NCBI GenBank assembly: GCA_027001815.1
Contig: JALTLT010000039.1
Span: forward strand, 1-7,901
DNA: 7,901 bases
Direction of reading: 5' to 3'
Source: Gammaproteobacteria bacterium
GTDB lineage: Bacteria > Pseudomonadota > Gammaproteobacteria > JALTLT01
Made by a program: the position numbers and the translations under genes. The notes beneath the pieces were generated by a model. It saw nothing but the letters and a program-made list of their open reading frames with translations, had not been told where the DNA came from and did no database searches. This document shows, one piece after another, positions 1-5,630 of this stretch (position 1 is its first letter; every line of letters starts with the position of its first letter).

Positions 1-1103
1 TCGAGCGCGGCAACGTCTACGTGGACCTGGGTGGCAACGCCGAGGCGATGGTTCCCCGCGAACACGTCATCCCGCGTGAGGCGATGCGCCCGGGCGACCG
101 GGTGCGCGCCTATCTCTACGACGTCCGCTCCGAGCCCCGGGGGCCCCAGCTCTTCGCCAGCCGCACCATGCCGGAGCTGCTCATCGAGCTGTTCAAGCTG
201 GAGGTGCCCGAGGTGGGCCAGGGGATCATCGAGATCAAGGGCGCGGCCCGTGACCCCGGCCTGCGGGCCAAGATCGCGGTCAAGTCCAACGATCAGCGCA
301 TCGATCCCATCGGTGCCTGCGTCGGCATGCGCGGATCCCGGGTGCAGACCATCTCCAACGAACTCTCCGGCGAGCGGGTGGACATCATCCTGTGGGACGA
401 CAATTCCGCCCAGTTCGTCATCAATGCCATGTCGCCGGCGGAGATCACCTCCATCGTGGTGGACGAGGACAGCCACACCATGGACATCGCGGTGGCCGAC
501 GATCAGCTCTCCCAGGCCATCGGCCGGGGTGGGCAGAATGTCAAGCTTGCCTCCCAGCTCACCGGCTGGAACATCAACGTCATGTCGGAGAGCGAGGCCC
601 AGGAGAAGGTGGAGTCGGAGCTGCGCCAGGTGCAGGCCAACTTCCAGGCCCAGCTCGACGTGGACGAGGAGGTGGCCGAGGTGCTGGCCCAGGAGGGGTT
701 CACCAGCGTCGAGGAGATCGCCTTCGTCCCGACCAGCGAGTTGCTGGAGATCGAGGGTTTCGACGAGGAGATCGTCAAGGAGCTGCGTGGCCGCGCCCGC
801 GACATCCTCCTGACCCAGGCGATCGCCGCCGAGGAGCATGCGGACGAGATCCCGGATGAACTCCTGGAGCTGGAGGGGATGGACGAGGAGCTGGCCCGCG
901 CCCTGCAGAAGATCGGAGTGAAGACGCGGGACGATCTTGCCGAACTCTCCACCGACGAGCTGATGGAGGTGGAGGGGATGGACGAGGAGCGCGCCGGCAA
1001 GCTGATCATGGCGGCCCGCGCCCACTGGTTCGAGGAGGCGGAGGCGGCAGAGGAAGAGGAGGGTGAGCAGCCGGCCGAAGGGCAGGTGTCCGAGGAGAAG
1101 TGA
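1..1103 (+). CDS. nusA: Transcription termination/antitermination factor NusA, 5'-truncated by the window edge
   Basis: NusA binds RNA polymerase and nascent RNA and modulates pausing, intrinsic termination and antitermination. The reading frame is open from base 3 and gives 366 residues to TGA at 1101-1103. The missing N-terminus would hold the polymerase-binding domain and the start of S1. Visible parts in order: the end of the S1 domain (to about nt 180), KH1 (about 222-440, GxxG loop GMRG at 324-335), KH2 (about 441-595, GxxG loop GRGG at 522-533), then two helix-hairpin-helix acidic repeats (about 658-830 and 850-1030) marked by LLEIEGFDEE and LMEVEGMDEE. The paired acidic repeats are typical of E. 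coli-type NusA, where the last one contacts the polymerase alpha CTD and the KH region. A further glutamate-rich tail of about 20 residues follows them. It is first in the visible cluster, 112 nt before infB; rimP would be expected upstream but is outside the window. Identification is very secure. Confidence 0.97.
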   Translation, partial: ERGNVYVDLGGNAEAMVPREHVIPREAMRPGDRVRAYLYDVRSEPRGPQLFASRTMPELLIELFKLEVPEVGQGIIEIKGAARDPGLRAKIAVKSNDQRIDPIGACVGMRGSRVQTISNELSGERVDIILWDDNSAQFVINAMSPAEITSIVVDEDSHTMDIAVADDQLSQAIGRGGQNVKLASQLTGWNINVMSESEAQEKVESELRQVQANFQAQLDVDEEVAEVLAQEGFTSVEEIAFVPTSELLEIEGFDEEIVKELRGRARDILLTQAIAAEEHADEIPDELLELEGMDEELARALQKIGVKTRDDLAELSTDELMEVEGMDEERAGKLIMAARAHWFEEAEAAEEEEGEQPAEGQVSEEK

Positions 1104-1124
1104 GGCGTCCCCCGAGGGGGCGTC
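1104..1124 (+). other. Small GC-rich hairpin between nusA and infB
   Basis: Immediately after the nusA stop codon, GGCG (1104-1107) and CCCC (1109-1112) can pair with GGGG (1117-1120) and CGTC (1121-1124), with T1108 bulged and a CGAG loop. This gives eight pairs, one of them G-U. No T-run follows, so it is not a convincing intrinsic terminator. It could be a weak attenuator, a processing site or a 3'-end stabiliser. The rest of the 112-nt gap shows no clear promoter. The infB Shine-Dalgarno AGGAG lies at 1204-1208. Confidence 0.35.
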
Positions 1125-1215
1125 GTGCAAGTGCCGTCCGGTCGGTCGCACGGCCCGGGTGGCACGCAATCAGGAATGAGAATGGGGCTCCCCGTGGATG
1201 CCCAGGAGAGTGTAG

Positions 1216-3729
1216 ATGTCGGAAGTGACAGTCAGGCAGTTCGCCGAGGTGGTCAAGGTTCCCGTGGACCAGTTGCTGGTGCAGCTGGCGGAGGCGGGTG
1301 TCAACATCAAGGACCCGGAAGCGGTCATCAGTGATGAGGACAAGATGACCCTCCTGGCCTTCCTGCGCAAGAGCCACGGCAAGGAGAAAGTGGGTGAAGA
1401 AGCCGGCCTCACCCCGCCCAAGATCACCCTCAAGCGCAAGAAGCGCAGTGAACTGAAGCTCAAGAGCAAGCAGGGCGCCAAGACCGTCGCCGTGGAGGTG
1501 CGCAAGAAGCGCACCTACGTGAAACGCTCCGCCATCGAGGAAGAGCAGCGCCGCAAGGAGGAGGAGGTGCGCCGGCTCGAGGAGGAGGCGCGACGCAAGG
1601 AAGAGGAGGCCCGCAAGGCCGAGGAGGAGCGTCGTCGCAGGGAGGAGGAAGAGGCCCGCAAGGCCGAAGAGGAGCGCCGCCGCAAGGAGGAGGAAGAGGC
1701 GCGCCTGAAGGCCGAGGAGGAGGCCCGCAGGGCGCAGGAGGCGATTCGCTCCCAGCAGGAGGTGCCGCCCCCGCCCCCCGCCGAGCCATCCCGCGCCGAG
1801 AAGAAGGAGAAGGAAAAGGAGAAGCGCAAGGAGAAGAAGGAGACCCGTTACGGACGGGCCGAACTCCATCTCACCCGGGGGCGTGGCGGGCGCCGCGGCG
1901 CCAAGGGGCGCCCCGGTCGACGCATCGCCGCCGGAGAGGGCAAGCACGGCTTCCAGGAGCCCACCGCTCCGGTGGTGCGCGAGGTGACCCTCCCCGAGAC
2001 CATCACCGTCGGCGAGCTGGCCCAGAAGATGTCGGTCAAGGCGGCCGAGGTGATCAAGACCATGATGAAGATGGGGTCCATGGTCACCATCAACCAGGTG
2101 CTCGACCAGGAGACCGCCGCCATCGTGGTGGAGGAGATGGGCCACAAGGCCAAGCTGCTCCACGAGAATGCGGTGGAGGAGGAGGTGCTGGCCGAGGCCG
2201 AGGTGGCGGGTGGCGAAGAGGTGCCGCGCGCGCCGGTGGTCACCATCATGGGCCATGTGGACCATGGCAAGACCTCCCTGCTCGACTACATCCGTGCCAC
2301 CCACGTGGCCGACAGCGAGGCGGGCGGCATCACCCAGCATATCGGTGCCTACCATGTGGAGACGGCCAAGGGGATGGTCACCTTCCTCGACACCCCTGGT
2401 CACGCCGCCTTCACGGCCATGCGCGCCCGCGGCGCCAAGGTGACCGACATCGTGGTGCTGGTGGTTGCTGCGGACGATGGCGTGATGCCCCAGACCAAGG
2501 AGGCGATCCAGCACGCCCGCGCCGCCGGTGTGCCGCTGATCGTCGCCGTCAACAAGATCGACAAGCCCGAGGCGCAGCCCGAGCGGGTGATGCAGGAGCT
2601 GGTGTCCGAAGAGGTGGTTCCCGAAGAGTGGGGTGGCGACGTGATGTTCGTCAATGTCTCCGCCAAGACCGGCGCGGGCGTCGATGAACTGCTAGACGCC
2701 ATCCTCCTGCAGGCGGAGGTGCTGGAACTGAAGGCCAACCCCGATGCCCCCGCCCGTGGCGTGGTGGTGGAGTCGCGTCTCGACAAGGGGCGTGGTCCGG
2801 TGGCTACCGTGCTGGTGCAGAACGGCACCCTCCACAAGGGCGATGTGCTGCTCACCGGCAAGGAGTATGGGCGGGTGCGCGCCATGGTGGACGAGAACGG
2901 CAGGCGGGTGGACGAGGCTGGTCCCTCCATCCCGGTGGAGGTCCTCGGTCTCTCCGGGACCCCCAACGCCGGTGATGAGGCGATCGTGGTCAAGGACGAG
3001 CGCAAGGCGCGCGAGGTGGCCCAGCATCGCCAGGCCAGGTTCCGCGAGAAGAAGATCGCCGAACAGCAGCAGGCCAAGCTGGAGAACATGTTCACCAGTA
3101 TGCAGGAGGGGGAGGTCAACACCCTCAACGTGGTGCTGAAGGCGGACGTGCAGGGCTCCCTCGAGGCGCTCAGCAACGCCCTCACCAAGCTCTCCACCGA
3201 AGAGTTGAAGGTGAAGATCGTCGCCGGTGGTGTCGGAGGCATCACCGAATCGGATGTCAATCTGGCGGTCGCCTCCAATGCCATCATCATCGGCTTCAAC
3301 GTGCGCGCCGACGGCGCCGCCCGCAAGCTGATCGAGGAAGAGGGGGTCGACATTCACTACTACAGCGTCATCTACGACGCCATCGACGAGGTGAAGAACG
3401 CCCTCTCCGGCATGCTGGAACCGGAGTTCAAGGAGGAGATCATCGGTCTGGCCGAGGTGCGTGACGTCTTCCGCTCGCCCAAGTTCGGCCTGGTGGCCGG
3501 TTGCCTGGTCATGGAGGGAGTGGTCAAACGCAGCAACCCGATCCGCGTCCTGCGTGACAACGTGGTGATCCACGAGGGCGAACTCGACTCCCTGCGCCGC
3601 TTCAAGGAGGATGTGAACGAGGTGCGGGCCGGGACCGAGTGCGGTATCGGCGTGAAGAACTACAATGATATCAAGGTGGGTGACCAGATCGAGGTCTACG
3701 AGCGGGTCCAGGTGAAGCGCAAGCTGTGA
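1216..3729 (+). CDS. infB: Translation initiation factor IF-2
   Basis: IF2 is the GTPase that places formyl-methionyl initiator tRNA in the 30S P site and promotes subunit joining. The protein has 837 residues (E. coli: 890). ATG 1216 follows AGGAG (1204-1208) by seven bases, and the encoded protein starts with a complete IF2-N fold. Order: first IF2-N domain (about 1-54), a highly charged Glu/Arg/Lys linker likely to form long helix (about 95-215), second IF2-N domain (about 256-312), then the G domain with GHVDHGKT (346-353), GGITQHIGAY as switch I, DTPGH (392-396), NKID (446-449) and SAKTG (from 482). Domain II follows (about 510-600), then domain III (NTLNVVLKADVQG). The C-terminal fMet-tRNA-binding domain contains GLVAGC with Cys763. 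All GTPase motifs are intact, so it should be active. rbfA starts 43 nt downstream, consistent with one operon. Confidence 0.98.
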   Translation: MSEVTVRQFAEVVKVPVDQLLVQLAEAGVNIKDPEAVISDEDKMTLLAFLRKSHGKEKVGEEAGLTPPKITLKRKKRSELKLKSKQGAKTVAVEVRKKRTYVKRSAIEEEQRRKEEEVRRLEEEARRKEEEARKAEEERRRREEEEARKAEEERRRKEEEEARLKAEEEARRAQEAIRSQQEVPPPPPAEPSRAEKKEKEKEKRKEKKETRYGRAELHLTRGRGGRRGAKGRPGRRIAAGEGKHGFQEPTAPVVREVTLPETITVGELAQKMSVKAAEVIKTMMKMGSMVTINQVLDQETAAIVVEEMGHKAKLLHENAVEEEVLAEAEVAGGEEVPRAPVVTIMGHVDHGKTSLLDYIRATHVADSEAGGITQHIGAYHVETAKGMVTFLDTPGHAAFTAMRARGAKVTDIVVLVVAADDGVMPQTKEAIQHARAAGVPLIVAVNKIDKPEAQPERVMQELVSEEVVPEEWGGDVMFVNVSAKTGAGVDELLDAILLQAEVLELKANPDAPARGVVVESRLDKGRGPVATVLVQNGTLHKGDVLLTGKEYGRVRAMVDENGRRVDEAGPSIPVEVLGLSGTPNAGDEAIVVKDERKAREVAQHRQARFREKKIAEQQQAKLENMFTSMQEGEVNTLNVVLKADVQGSLEALSNALTKLSTEELKVKIVAGGVGGITESDVNLAVASNAIIIGFNVRADGAARKLIEEEGVDIHYYSVIYDAIDEVKNALSGMLEPEFKEEIIGLAEVRDVFRSPKFGLVAGCLVMEGVVKRSNPIRVLRDNVVIHEGELDSLRRFKEDVNEVRAGTECGIGVKNYNDIKVGDQIEVYERVQVKRKL
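1606..1695 (+). repeat. 45-nt in-frame tandem repeat in the IF2 charged linker
   Basis: Two adjacent 45-nt units (1606-1650 and 1651-1695) encode EARKAEEERRRREEE and EARKAEEERRRKEEE, residues 131-145 and 146-160 of IF2. A decayed third unit begins at 1696 (EARLKAEEEAR). The copies differ at only a few positions at the DNA level. The unit length is a multiple of three, so gain or loss of a copy would keep the frame. The surrounding linker has the same Glu/Arg/Lys composition and is expected to form a single charged helix. This part of IF2 is known to vary greatly in length between species. Confidence 0.85.
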
Positions 3730-3758
3730 TCCGCGCGGGGGATTGGCCGGCGACAGGC

Positions 3759-3767
3759 AGGAGGTGA
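3759..3767 (+). promoter_or_regulatory. Extended Shine-Dalgarno that fixes the rbfA start
   Basis: AGGAGGTGA is a nine-base perfect complement to the usual 3' end of 16S rRNA, placed five bases before ATG 3773. It decides the start: an in-frame TTG at 3743 would extend the protein by ten residues but would put this site inside the coding sequence. The ATG also gives the usual RbfA N-terminus. Confidence 0.85.
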
Positions 3768-3772
3768 GGTCC

Positions 3773-4144
3773 ATGGCACGCCGTTTCGATCGCACCGTGC
3801 GCGTCGGCGACCAGATGCAGCGGGAACTGACCGATCTGATCCGGTCGGAACTCAAGGATGCGCCGGTGCGCCTGGAGATGGTCAGCATCACCGAGGTGCG
3901 CGTCTCCCGGGATTTCGGTCACGCCCGCGTCTATGTCACCACCCTGGTGGACGAGGAGCGTGATGCGGTGGTGGAGGCCCTCCAGCACGCCGCCCCCTTC
4001 CTCCGCAAGCTGCTGGGGCGACGGATGCGCCTGCGCACCATCCCCCGGCTCCACTTTCAGTACGACGACACCATGGAGAAGGGCAATCGTCTCGCCCACC
4101 TGATCGATGAAGCGATCGCTTCCGACCGGGACGGCGACGACTGA
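3773..4144 (+). CDS. rbfA: 30S ribosome-binding factor RbfA
   Basis: RbfA is a small KH-type protein that binds the immature 30S subunit and helps form the 5' helix (h1) and central-domain region of 16S rRNA; in E. coli its loss causes cold sensitivity. The product has 123 residues (E. coli: 133). Family hallmarks are the N-terminal RxxRVGDQMQRELTDLIR helix, the central strand-helix block VRVSRDFGHARVYVT (E. coli has SRDLAYAKVYVT at the same place), and the late LLGRRMRLRTIPRLHFQYDD segment. The C-terminal tail is short and acidic, ending in DRDGDD, and lacks the longer flexible tail of E. coli. It lies 43 nt after infB and 38 nt before truB in the standard infB-rbfA-truB order and is likely co-transcribed. 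The ATG is preferred to an upstream TTG because of the strong ribosome-binding site. Confidence 0.96.
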   Translation: MARRFDRTVRVGDQMQRELTDLIRSELKDAPVRLEMVSITEVRVSRDFGHARVYVTTLVDEERDAVVEALQHAAPFLRKLLGRRMRLRTIPRLHFQYDDTMEKGNRLAHLIDEAIASDRDGDD

Positions 4145-4182
4145 CGCCCTCCTTCGACTGCCCCGATTCCAGGAACAGACTC

Positions 4183-5112
4183 ATGGGACGCAAACGCAGC
4201 TTCCGCCGCGATGTGAGCGGCATCCTGCTCCTCGACAAGCCGCCGGGGATGACCTCCAACGAGGCGCTGCAGAAGGTCAAGCGGTACTACAAGGCGCGCA
4301 AGGCGGGCCACACCGGCAGTCTCGATCCGCTCGCCACCGGCATGCTGCCGCTCTGCTTCGGTGAGGCCACCAAGGTCTCGGCGTTCCTGCTGGATGCGGA
4401 CAAGCGTTACCGCCTGCGCGCAACGCTGGGCGTCACCACCGAGACCGGCGACTCGGAGGGGGCGGTGATCGAAGAGCGCCCGGTCCCGCCCCCGGACGAG
4501 ACGAAGGTGGAGGAGGCGCTGGCCCGCTTCCGCGGCGAGATCGAGCAGATCCCGCCCATGTACTCCGCCCTGAAGCACGAGGGGGAGCGGCTCTACAACC
4601 TGGCCCGCAAGGGGGTGGAGGTGAAACGGGAGCCGCGGCGGGTGACGATCCACGCCCTGGAGCTGATCGCCATGGGCGACGACTGGCTCGAGCTGGAGGT
4701 GCACTGCTCCAAGGGCACCTACGTGCGTACCCTCGCCGAGGATATCGGCGAGGCGCTCGGTTGCGGCGCTCACGTGAGTGAACTGCGGCGGACCCAGGTG
4801 GGGCCCTACGACGATCCCGATGCCATGGTCACCATGGAGCAGGTGGAAGCAGCGGTCGAAGAGGGGTTTGCCGCCCTCGATGCCCTGCTGCTGCCCATCG
4901 AGTCGGCCCTGGCCCACTGGCCGGCCGTCACCCTCAACGAGGACAGTGCCTATTACCTGCGCCAGGGGCAGCCGGTGCTGGTGCCCAGGGCCCCCACCTC
5001 GGGGATGGTACGCCTCTTCGAGGCGGCGGGCCGCTTCATCGGTGCCGGCGAGATCCAGGACGACGGCCGCGTCGCGCCGCGCCGTCTCTTTCACACCGGC
5101 ACCACCCGTTGA
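4183..5112 (+). CDS. truB: tRNA pseudouridine(55) synthase TruB
   Basis: TruB converts uridine 55 in the T-loop of nearly all tRNAs to pseudouridine and also acts as a tRNA folding chaperone. The product has 309 residues (E. coli: 314). ATG 4183 follows AGGAA (4171-4175) by seven bases. Visible motifs: GILLLDKPPGMTSN near the N-terminus; HTGSLDPLATGMLP with the catalytic Asp48, the same number as in E. coli; the active-site Tyr76 in KRYRLRA; the QIPPMYSALKHEGERLY motif; and SKGTYVRTLAEDIG with the conserved Arg182. A C-terminal PUA-like segment follows, ending in PRRLFHTG. All catalytic residues are present. It is the last gene of the infB-rbfA-truB group, and a new promoter for rpsO appears to lie just after its stop codon. 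Confidence 0.97.
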   Translation: MGRKRSFRRDVSGILLLDKPPGMTSNEALQKVKRYYKARKAGHTGSLDPLATGMLPLCFGEATKVSAFLLDADKRYRLRATLGVTTETGDSEGAVIEERPVPPPDETKVEEALARFRGEIEQIPPMYSALKHEGERLYNLARKGVEVKREPRRVTIHALELIAMGDDWLELEVHCSKGTYVRTLAEDIGEALGCGAHVSELRRTQVGPYDDPDAMVTMEQVEAAVEEGFAALDALLLPIESALAHWPAVTLNEDSAYYLRQGQPVLVPRAPTSGMVRLFEAAGRFIGAGEIQDDGRVAPRRLFHTGTTR

Positions 5113-5123
5113 GGGAGCGCTCC

Positions 5124-5152
5124 TTGTGGCTGTCAGCCTCAGCAGGTAGAAT
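5124..5152 (+). promoter_or_regulatory. Predicted sigma70-type promoter for rpsO(-pnp)
   Basis: A -35 element TTGTGG (5124-5129, three of six consensus bases) and a -10 element TAGAAT (5147-5152, five of six) are separated by exactly 17 bases. Transcription would start near 5159 and give a leader of about 150 nt before rpsO. The GC-containing stretch AACGCG after the -10 could serve as a stringent-response discriminator, as at many ribosomal promoters. The site lies 12 bases after the truB stop, comparable to the known rpsO promoter in E. coli. A perfect 10-bp palindrome (5114-5123) abuts the -35 element. Confidence 0.65.
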
Positions 5153-5173
5153 AACGCGTTTTAGCAGGACCCC

Positions 5174-5304
5174 GAAGCCGCCCCAGGGAAATGGGTGGTT
5201 TCAGCCGGTCGGGGGGCGATGTCTCCGTCCCGGCCCTCGCGGTTCGTCGGCGCACGGAGAGGCGGCTGGCGGATACGTCTGTAACCTTCGAACGTCAGGA
5301 GTTC
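5174..5304 (+). promoter_or_regulatory. Structured 5' leader of rpsO, candidate S15 autoregulatory RNA
   Basis: The leader can form several stems. One is a hairpin at 5174-5202 with eleven pairs, one bulged C and the loop GGGAAA. A second hairpin pairs 5207-5214 with 5228-5235. An alternative stem pairs TCTCCGT (5222-5228) with ACGGAGA (5254-5260). AGCCGCC (5176-5182) or CAGCCG (5202-5207) can each pair with the same GGCGGCTG block (5261-5268). These sets exclude one another. Next to the start codon, GAAC (5290-5293) can pair with GTTC (5301-5304), placing the AGGA of the Shine-Dalgarno in a seven-base loop. Leaders of rpsO are known to bind S15 in several unrelated structural classes. Structure here is seen in the sequence; binding by S15 is inference. 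Confidence 0.45.
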
Positions 5305-5311
5305 AATAGAA

Positions 5312-5581
5312 ATGGCACTTACCGCTGAACAGAAGGCCGAGATCGTCAAGGAGTACCAGCTTTCCGAGTCCGATACCGGCTCCCCCGAGGTGCAGGTCGC
5401 GCTGCTCACCTTTCGCATCAACGATCTCACCAGCCACTTCCAGACCCACAAGCACGATCATCACTCCCGTCAGGGTCTGTTGCGGATGATCAACCGCCGC
5501 CGCAAGCTTCTGGACTACGTCAAGAAAAAGGACGTGCAGCGTTACCAGAACCTGATCCAGCGTCTGGGCCTGCGCCGCTGA
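5312..5581 (+). CDS. rpsO: 30S ribosomal protein S15 (uS15)
   Basis: S15 is a primary binder of 16S rRNA that recognises the three-way junction of helices 20-22 and organises the 30S platform. The protein has 89 residues, the same length as in E. coli. Residues known from S15-rRNA structures are present: Thr22, Gly23, Gln28, Arg35 and Tyr69 (three-way junction) and His42, Asp49, Ser52 (GU/GC motif), within HKHDHHSRQGL. The C-terminus ends in the usual LIQRLGLRR. ATG 5312 follows AGGAG (5297-5301) by ten bases. The gene probably has its own promoter after truB and a structured leader that may be an autoregulatory target. It is 49 nt before pnp, and the intervening hairpin may reduce read-through. 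Confidence 0.98.
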   Translation: MALTAEQKAEIVKEYQLSESDTGSPEVQVALLTFRINDLTSHFQTHKHDHHSRQGLLRMINRRRKLLDYVKKKDVQRYQNLIQRLGLRR

Positions 5582-5600
5582 TCGCGGGCCCGGTTTTCTT
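5564..5600 (+). terminator. Intrinsic terminator-like hairpin across the rpsO stop codon
   Basis: Bases 5564-5574 pair with 5583-5593 in an 11-bp GC-rich stem with two G-U pairs and an eight-base loop, followed at once by the T-rich tract TTTTCTT (5594-5600). The upstream arm is the last codons of rpsO, and the TGA stop (5579-5581) sits in the loop. In E. coli a partial terminator lies between rpsO and pnp, so an attenuator here is expected. A ribosome finishing rpsO would cover the stem, so termination may depend on how well S15 is translated. That coupling is inference. Confidence 0.68.
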
Positions 5601-5630
5601 CCCGAGCTTCCCTCTTCAAGGAATCTATTC

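Noticed and set aside
1540..1850. Purine-rich low-complexity stretch as a possible non-coding or frameshifted segment of infB
   Set aside because: The frame stays open with a coherent Glu/Arg/Lys linker between two IF2-N domains, which is normal for IF2.
1006..2514. Long - strand open frame opposite infB and the nusA end
   Set aside because: Leu/His/Gly-rich low-complexity translation that mirrors the codon bias of infB; it crosses the nusA-infB boundary without any gene-like features.
3743..3772. Upstream TTG start for rbfA
   Set aside because: The strong AGGAGGTGA at 3759-3767 is correctly spaced for ATG 3773 and would be inside the coding sequence if TTG were used.
2692..3891. - strand open frame opposite the infB 3' half and rbfA
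   Set aside because: Antisense shadow of IF2 and RbfA, with no domain and no supporting ribosome-binding site.
5594..5630. Separate promoter for pnp in the rpsO-pnp gap
   Set aside because: Only 49 bases with a pyrimidine-rich tract and the ribosome-binding site; no convincing -35/-10 pair is visible.
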